Of a stretch of DNA of 50,812 nucleotides, positions 17,050 to 25,561 are shown piece by piece. The DNA lies in NCBI RefSeq assembly GCF_003201775.1, contig NZ_QJJZ01000025.1:1-50812 (forward strand), in the 5' to 3' direction. A program made the position numbers and the translations under genes. Position 1 is the first letter of the stretch; each line of letters opens with the position of its first letter. The notes beneath the pieces were generated by a model, which did not search any database, was not told where the DNA came from, and worked only from the letters and a program-made list of their open reading frames with translations. The DNA comes from Arenibacter sp. ARW7G5Y1. GTDB taxonomy: Bacteria > Bacteroidota > Bacteroidia > Flavobacteriales > Flavobacteriaceae.

Positions 17050-18091
17050 AGTTTTTTAAATTTAGAGTTAAGTTTACCTCATAGGTCTTTCCATCGTCAT
17101 TGATCAACAAAACATGGGAATGCGGGTACAAATAGTTCAATCTATTTTTAACGTTTTCCAGCCCCACGCCGCTACTTCCAGACTTTGCTTTAAATGCCCC
17201 AATTTTGTTGGTCACCTGTAGATGTATGGACTTATTGTTTATGGAAAGGTTTATTTTAACATAGGTTTTGCCGTTGTAATCGGTTCCGTATTTGAAGGCA
17301 TTTTCAATAAAGGAAATGAACAGAAGGGGAGGGACAAATTTTCCCTTCTCCTCGCCCGATATTTTTAGGGTTACATTTTCACAATTGGCCGTTCGAAGCC
17401 GTTGCAATGATACGTAACTTTTTATGTATTCCAGTTCCTTGTTTAAGGGTACATGGGCCTTATTGGCCTCGTATAACATATATCGCATAAGTTCCGATAA
17501 GTTAATGATTGCCTCTGGGGTGTCTAAGGATTGTTTTACCGAAAGCGAATAGATAGTGTTTAAGGAATTAAAGAAAAAATGTGGGTTTAATTGGGTCTTT
17601 AAAAATTGGAGCTCGGACTGTATTTTTTCCTTTTCTACCAATTTCCGAAGATCTTCATTGGTTTGCCATTCCGTATACAGCTTTAGCATAGTGCTAAAAA
17701 TATGGGGAATGGCAAAGATAACAGTAGTCATCAGTGTAAATCGAATTACCCTTAAACTGCTTTCCCTTGGGGGGCGTATATGCTTTCCCCTTGGAACAAA
17801 GTCATCCGGAGGAACCGGAGGGAATGTGACAGTTGTAAAAAAGGCGATGGACAAAAGCAATAGTATGGATATAATGATATAGGTCCATCTATGACCTTTT
17901 AGCAAAAATTTGGGCACTAGATAATAATAATTGAAGTAAAAAAGTGCTACGGCAATTAATAATTTGGCGGCAAGACCATAGGTAAGGTTCCTGGTCCCGG
18001 CAAAAAAGGGATAAAACAATATACCGGACAGTGTACACCATAACAGTGCGTGAACAAGCCATTGCGGAATATTTTTCTTATCAAGAACCAT
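17030..18091 (-). CDS. LytS-type sensor histidine kinase (pair 2)
   Basis: 353 residues with four N-terminal transmembrane helices (WLVHALLWCTLSGILFYPFF, LLIAVALFYFNYYY, YIIISILLLLSIAFF, FTLMTTVIFAIPHIF). A short proline-rich, basic extracytoplasmic loop lies at about residues 91-110 (PPVPPDDFVPRGKHIRPPRE). The kinase core has FLKTQLNPHFFFNSLNTIYS (H171) and FISFIENAFKYG as the N-box; GVGLENVKNRL follows as a G-box. It lies 8 bases after the DUF4907 gene and overlaps its regulator by 20 bases. It therefore appears to be part of the same transcript as the Kelch and DUF4907 proteins. Confidence 0.92.
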   Translation of the reverse strand: MVLDKKNIPQWLVHALLWCTLSGILFYPFFAGTRNLTYGLAAKLLIAVALFYFNYYYLVPKFLLKGHRWTYIIISILLLLSIAFFTTVTFPPVPPDDFVPRGKHIRPPRESSLRVIRFTLMTTVIFAIPHIFSTMLKLYTEWQTNEDLRKLVEKEKIQSELQFLKTQLNPHFFFNSLNTIYSLSVKQSLDTPEAIINLSELMRYMLYEANKAHVPLNKELEYIKSYVSLQRLRTANCENVTLKISGEEKGKFVPPLLFISFIENAFKYGTDYNGKTYVKINLSINNKSIHLQVTNKIGAFKAKSGSSGVGLENVKNRLNYLYPHSHVLLINDDGKTYEVNLTLNLKNYELHNH

Positions 18092-18099
18092 ATACTTCC

Positions 18100-18444
18100 C
18101 TAGTAAATATTAAATTCTGGAATCTCCAATTCCTTCAATTCGGAAAATGTCAAAATTGGATCTTCCTTATTTTGTAATTTACGAATAATCTTATCGGCAG
18201 CACGTTGAGCGTCCTCTGCAGTTGCGAATGGCTTTTTTCCTGGAAGTACAGGAATGTATTCCTGCCGTATAAGTACCCTGTTATCTAATTTTATTTGATA
18301 ACCATAACCATTTTCCAAATTCAGTATTTCTGAATGGAGCAACAAGTTACCTTCCGTTGCACCGATGGTGTAATTGGAAAAGCCCAAAAATAGAAGTCCG
18401 GATACGATTGCCATAAAAACATATACTACTAATATTCTTTTCAT
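18100..18444 (-). CDS. DUF4907 small membrane/exported protein
   Basis: 114 residues. The N-terminal hydrophobic segment (ILVVYVFMAIVSGLLFLGF) is an uncleaved anchor or signal peptide. The conserved DUF4907 region is about residues 45-105: GYGYQIKLDNRVLIRQEYIP, then GKKPFATAEDAQRAADKIIR. Proteins of this family are small, found mainly in Bacteroidota, often beside Kelch-repeat genes; no function is known. Encoded 8 bases upstream of the pair 2 kinase, which suggests a role as an accessory or signal-input protein for that kinase (inference). Confidence 0.82.
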   Translation of the reverse strand: MKRILVVYVFMAIVSGLLFLGFSNYTIGATEGNLLLHSEILNLENGYGYQIKLDNRVLIRQEYIPVLPGKKPFATAEDAQRAADKIIRKLQNKEDPILTFSELKELEIPEFNIY

Positions 18445-18460
18445 CTATTTTTTCAATTTT

Positions 18461-18492
18461 AAAAGAGCTATGCTAAACAGCACAGCTCTTTT
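18461..18492 (-). terminator. Hairpin between the Kelch and DUF4907 genes
   Basis: AAAAGAGCTATGC (18461-18473) pairs with GCACAGCTCTTTT (18480-18492) with one mismatch around a six-base loop. On the minus strand it is followed by a T/A-rich run. It lies 32 bases after the Kelch stop and 17 bases before the DUF4907 start, so it could partially terminate the Kelch transcript and lower kinase expression. Confidence 0.6.
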
Positions 18493-18524
18493 TGCTAATC
18501 AATAAGTAAACCTAATTAAAAACA

Positions 18525-19523
18525 CTAATCTTCGTCGTCGTATTCGTCAAATGGCAAGAATTCCTCCAAATCATCCAAATACAGACTTCCTGTACGGCCA
18601 AGGCCTATAAATGACCGTACGTTATTGGAGAATACCACGGCGTCCTGTCTGGAGGTTCTTTCAAAACTTGTTTTGGATTCCCAAGAATCTGTACTAGGGT
18701 CATATTCCCAGATAGATTGTAAGGTGCCGCCATAGGTTCCTGTGGCAATATATCCATAGTCATTTAGGGTAAAACCTACCGCATTGCTGCGCACAATGGT
18801 ATAATCATCATCCTCATCCAAATCCAATTTTTGTGTCCAACTTTCTGTACTGGCGTCAAAAGCCCAAAAATCATTCAAATAAATGCCATTGGATACCCCT
18901 GTTCCCATATATACCGTTTCACCTATGGTAAAAGTAGTGGCAGCCCTTCTTTTATCCCCGCCAAAGCCTACCAACTCCGACCAGCTATCGCTGTTGGGAT
19001 CGTATTTCCAGAAGTCCTTACGGTCGTTGTCCCCGTCAAAACCAGTGCCGAAATAGCCATAGCCGTTTATTCCAAAGGCGACAGCACTTCGCCTAGGGGT
19101 AGAGGGGAATGTTGCAATTTCTGTCCATGTATTACTGGCAGGGTCGTAAGAATAAAAATCGGACAGTTCGTCCAATCCATCGTAACCAGAACCTATATAT
19201 CCCTTGTCATTGATGGCAAAACCTACTGCGGCATTCCTTGCAGTACCCGGAAAATCGGCTTTTTGGGACCAGTAATCACCATCCATATTATAGGACCAGA
19301 ATGAGGTAAGATAATCATCTCCGTCATAACCCACACCGCTATAGCCAATGTTACCAATGGTGAAATAGGCACTGCCACTACGTGGACTTCCATCAAAAAC
19401 GGATTTGTCCGTCCAGTTGCCCAAGTCATCCTCATCGTCATCGTCATTGGAACAACTAGCCATTAAACAAAGTGTTACGCTGGCCATCGTTAACATTTTA
19501 ATGTGGTTTATCCTTCCCTTCAT
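18525..19523 (-). CDS. Kelch-repeat lipoprotein
   Basis: 332 residues if started at MKGRINHIKM (19523); an ATG at 19541 adds six residues. The signal is lipoprotein-like (MASVTLCLMASC), followed by an acidic linker (SNDDDDEDDLG). About six Kelch blades follow, each with the pattern GYGYFGTGFDG...DFWKYDPNSDSW. They form a beta-propeller facing the periplasm or surface. Kelch propellers bind or modify glycans or proteins; relatives include sialate mutarotases, but the motifs here fit only the generic fold. First gene of the DUF4907-LytS-LytTR row, divergent from the DUF4270 gene. Confidence 0.87.
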   Translation of the reverse strand: MKGRINHIKMLTMASVTLCLMASCSNDDDDEDDLGNWTDKSVFDGSPRSGSAYFTIGNIGYSGVGYDGDDYLTSFWSYNMDGDYWSQKADFPGTARNAAVGFAINDKGYIGSGYDGLDELSDFYSYDPASNTWTEIATFPSTPRRSAVAFGINGYGYFGTGFDGDNDRKDFWKYDPNSDSWSELVGFGGDKRRAATTFTIGETVYMGTGVSNGIYLNDFWAFDASTESWTQKLDLDEDDDYTIVRSNAVGFTLNDYGYIATGTYGGTLQSIWEYDPSTDSWESKTSFERTSRQDAVVFSNNVRSFIGLGRTGSLYLDDLEEFLPFDEYDDED

Positions 19524-19556
19524 GTTATAAATGTATTTCATCAGTTATTTTTTTTT

Positions 19557-19564
19557 CAAAACTA
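19557..19564 (-). promoter_or_regulatory. Bacteroidota-type -7 element for the Kelch operon
   Basis: Minus strand reads TAGTTTTG, an exact TAnnTTTG match, 33 bases before the ATG at 19523 and 15 before that at 19541. No clean -33 element is visible. The position favours a short leader and the 19523 start. Confidence 0.45.
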
Positions 19565-19761
19565 GATGGCGAACCCGGTGTTTGAAACTTAAATAGATAA
19601 AGGCACCCATTTAACATATGAAAACGGGTATTTTATCTACCAATGGTAGAGGGTATTTAATAGCTAAAATTCGCCTTTTGGTCTTATAAGTCAATGGGTT
19701 GGTCTATTGGGGTTTCCGAGCTAGGGAAACGCTTTTACTTTTGGCTTTAAATAATAATCGA

Positions 19762-21081
19762 ATGAAACAACTCCTTGGATTTTTTGCTTTGCTGATATTA
19801 ATGGATTCCTGTAGCACGGATGCTATTAATGATTCCGACTTTGTAGCGGGCGGGACATTTACAGACAGTAATATTCGGGTGGTGCAAATAGATACCATGA
19901 AGGTGGAGACATACACCATGAAGTTTGATAGCCTTATAACTTCCCAGGCCTCCCGCATGTTGGTCGGTAAATATATAGACCCGGTCTTTGGGGCCGTAAA
20001 AAGTTCCAGTTATGTAGAATTATTGCCCAATAACTATTCTATAGATTCCGAGGCAGAATACGATAGTATCGCCTTCTTTTTGAAGTATGACAATTACTAT
20101 TATAACGACACCCTAAAAAACAATACCATCCATATTAAGGAATTAAGTGAGCTTTTAAAGCCGGCGGATGGGAGCGATTTTTACAATAGCAGCAAGGTGG
20201 GGTTTTTTGAGGAAGATTTGGGATCTGTAACCTTTGTCCCAAGGCCCTTGGGAACCGATTCGTTATATATTAAATTGAATGACTCCTTGGGGTTGGATCT
20301 TTTTGAACAGTTCCAACAAAAGAATATTACCAATACCGAGGAATTTAAGGACTACTTTCACGGGCTTGCCTTTCAGCCCGGGGACGATGACGATGGTTCT
20401 ATAGTAGGTTTCAATTTTACGACCAGTACAATGAGATTGTATTATAGTATTTCTGAAGAGAATAGTCGTACTCAATATACTACCGATTTTGTAATAAACA
20501 CGACCAGTAGTCCAATACCATTCTTTAATCAGATGTCGGTGGTGGAAACCAACGAAACCCTAAAGACCCTAGTGGATGGGGAAGTGGTCCTAAACAGTTC
20601 CGAATTGGATAACCAAAGTTTTATACAGTCCGGTATAGGGTATACGACCAAAATAGAATTTCCGAATTTAAAAACCCTGTTCGATATTCAGGGGCAGGGT
20701 ACCTTGTTGAATGCTGTTCTTAAAATAAGACCGGTTTTGGGGTCCTATAATGATGAACTGGCACTTAGGGACAACCTATCACTTTTTATAGTAGACCAGA
20801 ACAACGATTTAACCGAACAATTGGTGGGGGTGGATAATGCAGCGGTACAGGCCACTTTAAACCGTGATGGCCAAGAATTCAATGACATTTATTATGAAAT
20901 ACCCCTGACCACCTACATAGAAGGTTTATTGCTACGGGAAAGGGAAACGGAAGATGCAATTATTCTTTTGCCAGAAAATTACAATAGTACTGTAGACCGT
21001 TTTGTTTTAATGGGAAAAGAAGGCCCTGATCAAGGTGTGAAATTGGAACTTACCTATGCAATATATGATGAAGATGAATAA
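19762..21081 (+). CDS. DUF4270 lipoprotein
   Basis: 439 residues from the ATG at 19762, which gives a lipoprotein signal (LGFFALLILMDSC). The upstream frame to 19699 lacks a signal and is rejected. The protein is strand-rich with the DUF4270 hallmarks near the start: DTMKVETYTMKFDSLITSQA, then LVGKYIDPVFGAVKSSSYVE. DUF4270 proteins are Bacteroidota lipoproteins of unknown function, probably periplasmic or surface associated. Here the gene overlaps the FadL-type barrel gene by eight bases and is divergent from the Kelch-DUF4907-kinase operon. The arrangement suggests one functional module with the barrel as its membrane pore. Confidence 0.87.
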   Translation: MKQLLGFFALLILMDSCSTDAINDSDFVAGGTFTDSNIRVVQIDTMKVETYTMKFDSLITSQASRMLVGKYIDPVFGAVKSSSYVELLPNNYSIDSEAEYDSIAFFLKYDNYYYNDTLKNNTIHIKELSELLKPADGSDFYNSSKVGFFEEDLGSVTFVPRPLGTDSLYIKLNDSLGLDLFEQFQQKNITNTEEFKDYFHGLAFQPGDDDDGSIVGFNFTTSTMRLYYSISEENSRTQYTTDFVINTTSSPIPFFNQMSVVETNETLKTLVDGEVVLNSSELDNQSFIQSGIGYTTKIEFPNLKTLFDIQGQGTLLNAVLKIRPVLGSYNDELALRDNLSLFIVDQNNDLTEQLVGVDNAAVQATLNRDGQEFNDIYYEIPLTTYIEGLLLRERETEDAIILLPENYNSTVDRFVLMGKEGPDQGVKLELTYAIYDEDE

Positions 21082-22321
21082 ACTATCCCTATTTGCCCTA
21101 TTTTTAATAATCTTATCCACAATTCCTCTTTTGGGCCAATCCGAGGGCCTCACAAGTTCACCCTATTCACTATACGGTCTCGGCGTAATAAATCAGACCA
21201 GTATTGGGCGGACCAATGGGATGGGATATTCTGGGATTGCTTTGAAGTCGGACACGGAAATAAATAATTTAAATCCTGCCAATTTTGCGTTAACACCCCA
21301 AAATTCCTTTTTTTATGATGTGGGTATTAGGGGAAAGCACAACATTTATAGCAACAGGATAAACGACGAGGCAAAAACTTCGTTCAACTTTTCCAACCTG
21401 GCTCTCGCTTTCCGGATAGCGGACAATCTTGGAGCTGGTATTGCCCTGGTACCTTATACCGATGTAGGATATACTTTGATAGGCGTGAAAACCAATATTG
21501 AGGGATCTGAAGAATCCTTTGAAAGTAATGTAAGTGGTCTTGGAGGGATGAGCGATTTTAAACTTAACCTAGGATATGGAATTACTGATAAATTAAGATT
21601 TGGAGCCAGTTTCTCCATATTGTTTGGGAAGATTGAGGAGGAGGAGTCCTTTGGGCTTTACAATAGTAGTTTTGTCTCCACAGAGGATACCAATTACAGC
21701 GGCCTCCGTTTTGGTCTTGGGCTGCAATACGATCTTACGAACAAAATCACTATTGGAAGTACGGTGCAACTTCCAACAAATTTAAAAGGTAGTGTAAGGC
21801 GCTCTGTAATAAAAAGTCTGGACGGTGTAGAATTGGACGTGGAAGAAGATGAAAGTGATGTTGTGGCAGATTTCAATATGCCATTGGAATTGGGGTTGGG
21901 GCTAAGCACCAACTTTTTAAAATCCTTTACCTTAAATGCCGATTATAAAAAAAATTACTGGAGTGATACCGGGCAGACCGAGAATATCGGGACATACGTA
22001 GATCAGGATATCTATGCGGTTGGTTTGGAATACGTAAAAAATGCTGCCAGTTATAAATTTAGCCAGCGTATTCGTTATAGGACTGGTTTTAACTACGACA
22101 CAGGTTATTTATCCATTAACGATCAAATAATAGACGGCTATAATTTTACGGCCGGGATTGGGCTTCCAATTGGCCGTGGTAATAATTCCATGCTCAATTT
22201 GTCCTATTCCTACGGTTCCACAGGACTGATAGAAAATATACTCGTCAAGGAAAATTACCATGTACTTACCCTGAATTTGAGCTTGGAGGACCTGTGGTTT
22301 AAAAAACGAAAAACCGACTAA
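21074..22321 (+). CDS. FadL/OmpP1-type outer-membrane beta-barrel protein
   Basis: 415 residues from the ATG at 21074, giving the signal MNKLSLFALFLIILSTIPLL and GQ. Start codons at 21056 and 21065-21068 are also possible. The N-terminal plug-like region SSPYSLYGLGVINQTSIGR, then GMGYSGIALKSDTEINNLNP, is typical of Bacteroidota FadL/TodX relatives. Alternating hydrophobic strands run through the rest, with a short periplasmic-turn/long-loop pattern. Such proteins move hydrophobic molecules across the outer membrane. It is coupled to the DUF4270 gene by an eight-base overlap, and a good terminator follows. Transport substrate unknown. Confidence 0.82.
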   Translation: MNKLSLFALFLIILSTIPLLGQSEGLTSSPYSLYGLGVINQTSIGRTNGMGYSGIALKSDTEINNLNPANFALTPQNSFFYDVGIRGKHNIYSNRINDEAKTSFNFSNLALAFRIADNLGAGIALVPYTDVGYTLIGVKTNIEGSEESFESNVSGLGGMSDFKLNLGYGITDKLRFGASFSILFGKIEEEESFGLYNSSFVSTEDTNYSGLRFGLGLQYDLTNKITIGSTVQLPTNLKGSVRRSVIKSLDGVELDVEEDESDVVADFNMPLELGLGLSTNFLKSFTLNADYKKNYWSDTGQTENIGTYVDQDIYAVGLEYVKNAASYKFSQRIRYRTGFNYDTGYLSINDQIIDGYNFTAGIGLPIGRGNNSMLNLSYSYGSTGLIENILVKENYHVLTLNLSLEDLWFKKRKTD

Positions 22322-22465
22322 TGCCAGTTCTTAATGAAGTTTTAATAAGGTGCGTTCGGTTTAAATGAAATATACATATCGGATTTTGAACAAATTGAGA
22401 TAAATGGGTTACGATCTCCCTGAGCACAGGCGAGAGGTTTTATCTAATTAGAACTTTAAAATCAG

Positions 22466-22501
22466 GGGTCTAGGGCCGATCCCGGACCATTTTTTTTTTT
22501 T
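22466..22501 (+). terminator. Rho-independent terminator after the barrel gene
   Basis: GGTC/GACC and GGG/CCC form an interrupted stem between 22466 and 22488. A run of twelve T's follows. It lies about 145 bases past the barrel stop, in the gap between convergent genes. Confidence 0.65.
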
Positions 22502-22552
22502 AGGGAAACTAGGAAGTGGAATTGCATCCATAAAGATTTCAAAGTAAAAAAA

Positions 22553-23284
22553 TCAATCCAAACTATTTTTGGCAATGTAATCCAAAAATTCAGGTTTATA
22601 ATTTTCCGAAACCGTAATACGTTGGTTTCCGATTATGATCTGACTGCGTTCTATAACATCTATGGCTTGTAAGGAAACAATGAAAGAGCGATGTACACGC
22701 ATAAACTTATCCTTTGGAAGTTCTTGCTCCAGGCTTTTGAGATTCATTAAGGTTAAGATGGCCTTAGGCTGACCTTTAAGCCAAATTTTGATATAGTCTT
22801 TCAAACCTTCAAAATACAGCACCTCATCCAGATTGATCTTTAGTTGCTTGTATTCGGATTTAACGAAGAGGAACTTTTTGTCGGCAGAGGTAGTTTCCTT
22901 GACGCTACCCTTTACTAGGGCAAACCAGTCTTTGGCCTTGGTGGCAGCGATTACAAACTCCTCGTAGTCGAAGGGCTTTAGCAAATAGTCCAAAGCTTCA
23001 ACCTTATAACCTTCAAGGGCATACTCACTAAAGGCTGTTGTAAAGATGACACGGGTACTTTTGGGGATTAGTTTGGATAATCCAATCCCAGTGAGGTCCG
23101 GCATTTGTATGTCCAAAAAAAGTAGGTCAACTTTCTCCTTCTCAAGATATCTTAAGGCCTCTATGGCACTGTCGCATTTGGTTTTGAGCTCCAGGAACGG
23201 CGTTTTTTGAACGTACCCCTCTATGAGTTGCAATGCCATGGGTTCATCGTCTACAACTATACAGCTTATTTTATTTGGGTTCAT
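22553..23284 (-). CDS. LytTR-family response regulator (pair 3)
   Basis: 243 residues. The receiver has D12-D13 (VVDDEP), phospho-acceptor D58 (LLFLDIQMPD), FTTAFSEYALEGYK and DYLLKPF. A LytTR domain follows from about residue 140 (KINLDEVLYFEGLKDYIKIW, FMRVHRSFIVSLQAI). It is the last gene of the TolC-MacA-MacB-kinase-regulator row, five bases after the kinase. It probably regulates expression of the efflux operon, which would make it autoregulated. Confidence 0.93.
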   Translation of the reverse strand: MNPNKISCIVVDDEPMALQLIEGYVQKTPFLELKTKCDSAIEALRYLEKEKVDLLFLDIQMPDLTGIGLSKLIPKSTRVIFTTAFSEYALEGYKVEALDYLLKPFDYEEFVIAATKAKDWFALVKGSVKETTSADKKFLFVKSEYKQLKINLDEVLYFEGLKDYIKIWLKGQPKAILTLMNLKSLEQELPKDKFMRVHRSFIVSLQAIDVIERSQIIIGNQRITVSENYKPEFLDYIAKNSLD

Positions 23285-23289
23285 TTCAA

Positions 23290-24327
23290 TTAGATTTCAA
23301 GTGTTAGCACAGCAGTAAAGATTTCGTCCTTGACTTGATAAACAAAGCTATGGCTATCTGGGTATAACAATTGCAGTCTTTTTCTTAGGTTTTCCAACCC
23401 AATGCCAGAACCGCTTTTATCCGAATCGTTTTTGGGGAGATTTTGGTTTTGTGCAGTAAAGACAAGAAAGGTATCCGTTATTTCCATCTTAAAGGACAAG
23501 TAGGCCTCACTACTGGCAGGAATACCATGTTTAAAGGCATTTTCCACCAAGGTAATGAATAATAACGGTACCACTTTAATATTTGGCGGAACGGTGGGAA
23601 AGGAATACGATATAGTAATCTTATTGGAAAACCTCAGTTTCATAAGTTCTATATACTGCGTCATAAAGTCGATTTCCTTTTGCAGCGCAACTTTCTCGGT
23701 ATCCGTATCGTACAGTAGATACCGCATTAATTTGCCCAAACTGTGGATTGTCTTTTTTGCAGTGCTAGGGGAACTATCTACCAAGGCATAAATGTTGTTG
23801 AGGGAGTTAAAGAAAAAATGTGGCTGCAATTGATATTTTAAGTGCTGAATCTCTGCCTGCAATTTTATAGTCTGTGCCTCTTTGCGTTCGTTCTCGGATT
23901 TGAACCAGCGTTCTGTGGTTTTTAGGGCTACGGAAAATACAATAGGCACCATTGATGCGATCATGTCCACATAAAGAAACAAATTTTTCGGTGGCCCTTT
24001 GTCGTTGTTGCGGTTAGGGAGGAGCTGGTCCATTAGAAAGCCCTTTAGTTCATGGTTGGTAAAAACGAAAAAGGCAATTATGGCAAAATTGATCAATATG
24101 AACGGTAAGGTTTTATTCTTAAAAAGAAACCTGTCTATAAGATAAAGATAATTGAGGTAAAAAATAACGGCATAAAAGCACAGGGGAATCCATGAGTGTA
24201 TCAGGGTACGATTAAAGATTTTTTCCTGATCCTGTCCCACAGAAAGCAAATAGGGTAAACCTATTAATATTGCCCATGTTAAAAGATGGAGTAAAGGGAT
24301 TAAATTCTTTTTTTTATTCAGTATCAT
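23290..24327 (-). CDS. LytS-type sensor histidine kinase (pair 3)
   Basis: 345 residues, four N-terminal transmembrane segments (LIPLLHLLTWAILIGLPYLL, WIPLCFYAVIFYLNYLYLI, FILINFAIIAFFVFT, YVDMIASMVPIVFSVAL). The short hydrophilic loop at about residues 100-116 (LLPNRNNDKGPPKN) sits between helices 3 and 4. The kinase core has HLKYQLQPHFFFNSLNNIYA (H170), FITLVENAFKHG and GSGIGLENLRKRL. It starts 11 bases after the permease gene, so the sensor is part of the efflux transcript. Presumably senses an envelope stress or an exported compound. Confidence 0.92.
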   Translation of the reverse strand: MILNKKKNLIPLLHLLTWAILIGLPYLLSVGQDQEKIFNRTLIHSWIPLCFYAVIFYLNYLYLIDRFLFKNKTLPFILINFAIIAFFVFTNHELKGFLMDQLLPNRNNDKGPPKNLFLYVDMIASMVPIVFSVALKTTERWFKSENERKEAQTIKLQAEIQHLKYQLQPHFFFNSLNNIYALVDSSPSTAKKTIHSLGKLMRYLLYDTDTEKVALQKEIDFMTQYIELMKLRFSNKITISYSFPTVPPNIKVVPLLFITLVENAFKHGIPASSEAYLSFKMEITDTFLVFTAQNQNLPKNDSDKSGSGIGLENLRKRLQLLYPDSHSFVYQVKDEIFTAVLTLEI

Positions 24328-24338
24328 CTACTTTGTTC

Positions 24339-25559
24339 TTATTCATATCGCAATGCAGTAATCGGGTCTAGAGCTGCTGCCTTTCTTGCCGGATACCATC
24401 CAAAAAATATTCCAGTAACGGCACAAACGGCAAAGGAAATTATGATGGAGTATAATGCAACCTCGGTGGGCCAATGTAAGAATTTTTCAATAAACACGGT
24501 CGAACCAAGCCCTAGGATTACGCCTAAAAGTCCCCCGGTGATGCTTATTAAAATGGCTTCGATCAAAAACTGCATTAAAATATCCGATCCCTTCCCGCCT
24601 ACGGCCATACGCAGCCCAATTTCTTTGGTGCGTTCCTTGACCGAAACATACATGATGTTCATGATGCCAATACCTCCGATCAGAAGGGATATACCTGCTA
24701 CCGCAACCAAAAGAATAGTGAGCATTTCACTGGTTGCACTAAATGTGGAAATTAATTCTTCCATTGAACGCACATGAAAATCATCGTCTTCGTTATCGGT
24801 CAATTTATGTTGTGACCGTAAAATTTCCGTTACTTGGGTTACGGCATCCGGAGCATCCTCCTCACTAACGGCAGAGGCAATGACCTGATTTAAATGGTCA
24901 ATGGCCAAAATACGCTTTTGTACCGTGGTATAGGGAGCAATAACCACATCATCCTGATCCTGGCCAAAGGTGTTTTCCCCTTTTTCTTCCAATACCCCGA
25001 TTACTTTAAACGGAATACTGTTAAAGCGGATCATTTTGCCGACTGGGTCCCCACCATCTGGAAAAATATTATCCACAACGGTCTGGCCTATCAAAACTAC
25101 TTTGGAGGCCGTTTGCACTTCTGCATCGGTAAACATACTGCCGCTCTGCAGTTCTATCACCTTAATATTTAGATAGTCGGGATTTACTCCATAAATAGAA
25201 GAAGGCCAGTTGTTGGAGCCGTTAATAACTTGGCCGTTCCCGTTTACCACTGGCGTTATATAAGTTAATAGATCTGCCTGTTGCTCAATAGCCTTATAGT
25301 CGTCAAGAGTTAAAGATTCCATGACGCTCCGTTCCTGTCTTACCCCTCCTCGCATATCTGCACCTGGACTAATGGTGATCATGTTGGAACCCATACTGGA
25401 AATAGTACTGCGAATACTTTCCTTGGAACCTTCCCCAATGGCCAACATGGCAATTACCGCAGCTACCCCTATAATGATACCCAACATGGTAAGTAAGGTT
25501 CTGGCCTTGTTCAGAATAATGGCATTAAAGGCTATTTTGAATAAATTAAGTAGTCTCAT
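24339..25559 (-). CDS. MacB-type ABC transporter permease
   Basis: 406 residues. Starts with an N-terminal transmembrane helix (ARTLLTMLGIIIGVAAVIAM), then a large periplasmic domain (GEGSKESIRSTISSMGSNMI, residues about 60-260). Three C-terminal helices follow (TILLVAVAGISLLIGGIGIM, LIEAILISITGGLLGVILG, IISFAVCAVTGIFFGWYPA), ending in the conserved PARKAAALDPITALRYE. This is the MacB/LolC-like permease fold in which ATPase and permease are separate proteins. It couples ATP hydrolysis on the cytoplasmic side to export of a substrate by the MacA/TolC pair. Two bases separate it from the ATPase gene. Confidence 0.92.
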   Translation of the reverse strand: MRLLNLFKIAFNAIILNKARTLLTMLGIIIGVAAVIAMLAIGEGSKESIRSTISSMGSNMITISPGADMRGGVRQERSVMESLTLDDYKAIEQQADLLTYITPVVNGNGQVINGSNNWPSSIYGVNPDYLNIKVIELQSGSMFTDAEVQTASKVVLIGQTVVDNIFPDGGDPVGKMIRFNSIPFKVIGVLEEKGENTFGQDQDDVVIAPYTTVQKRILAIDHLNQVIASAVSEEDAPDAVTQVTEILRSQHKLTDNEDDDFHVRSMEELISTFSATSEMLTILLVAVAGISLLIGGIGIMNIMYVSVKERTKEIGLRMAVGGKGSDILMQFLIEAILISITGGLLGVILGLGSTVFIEKFLHWPTEVALYSIIISFAVCAVTGIFFGWYPARKAAALDPITALRYE

Positions 25560-25561
25560 AT

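Noticed and set aside
18525..19523. Kelch lipoprotein as a sialate mutarotase (NanM)
   Set aside because: The generic Kelch repeat pattern is present, but nothing specific to NanM or its context was seen.
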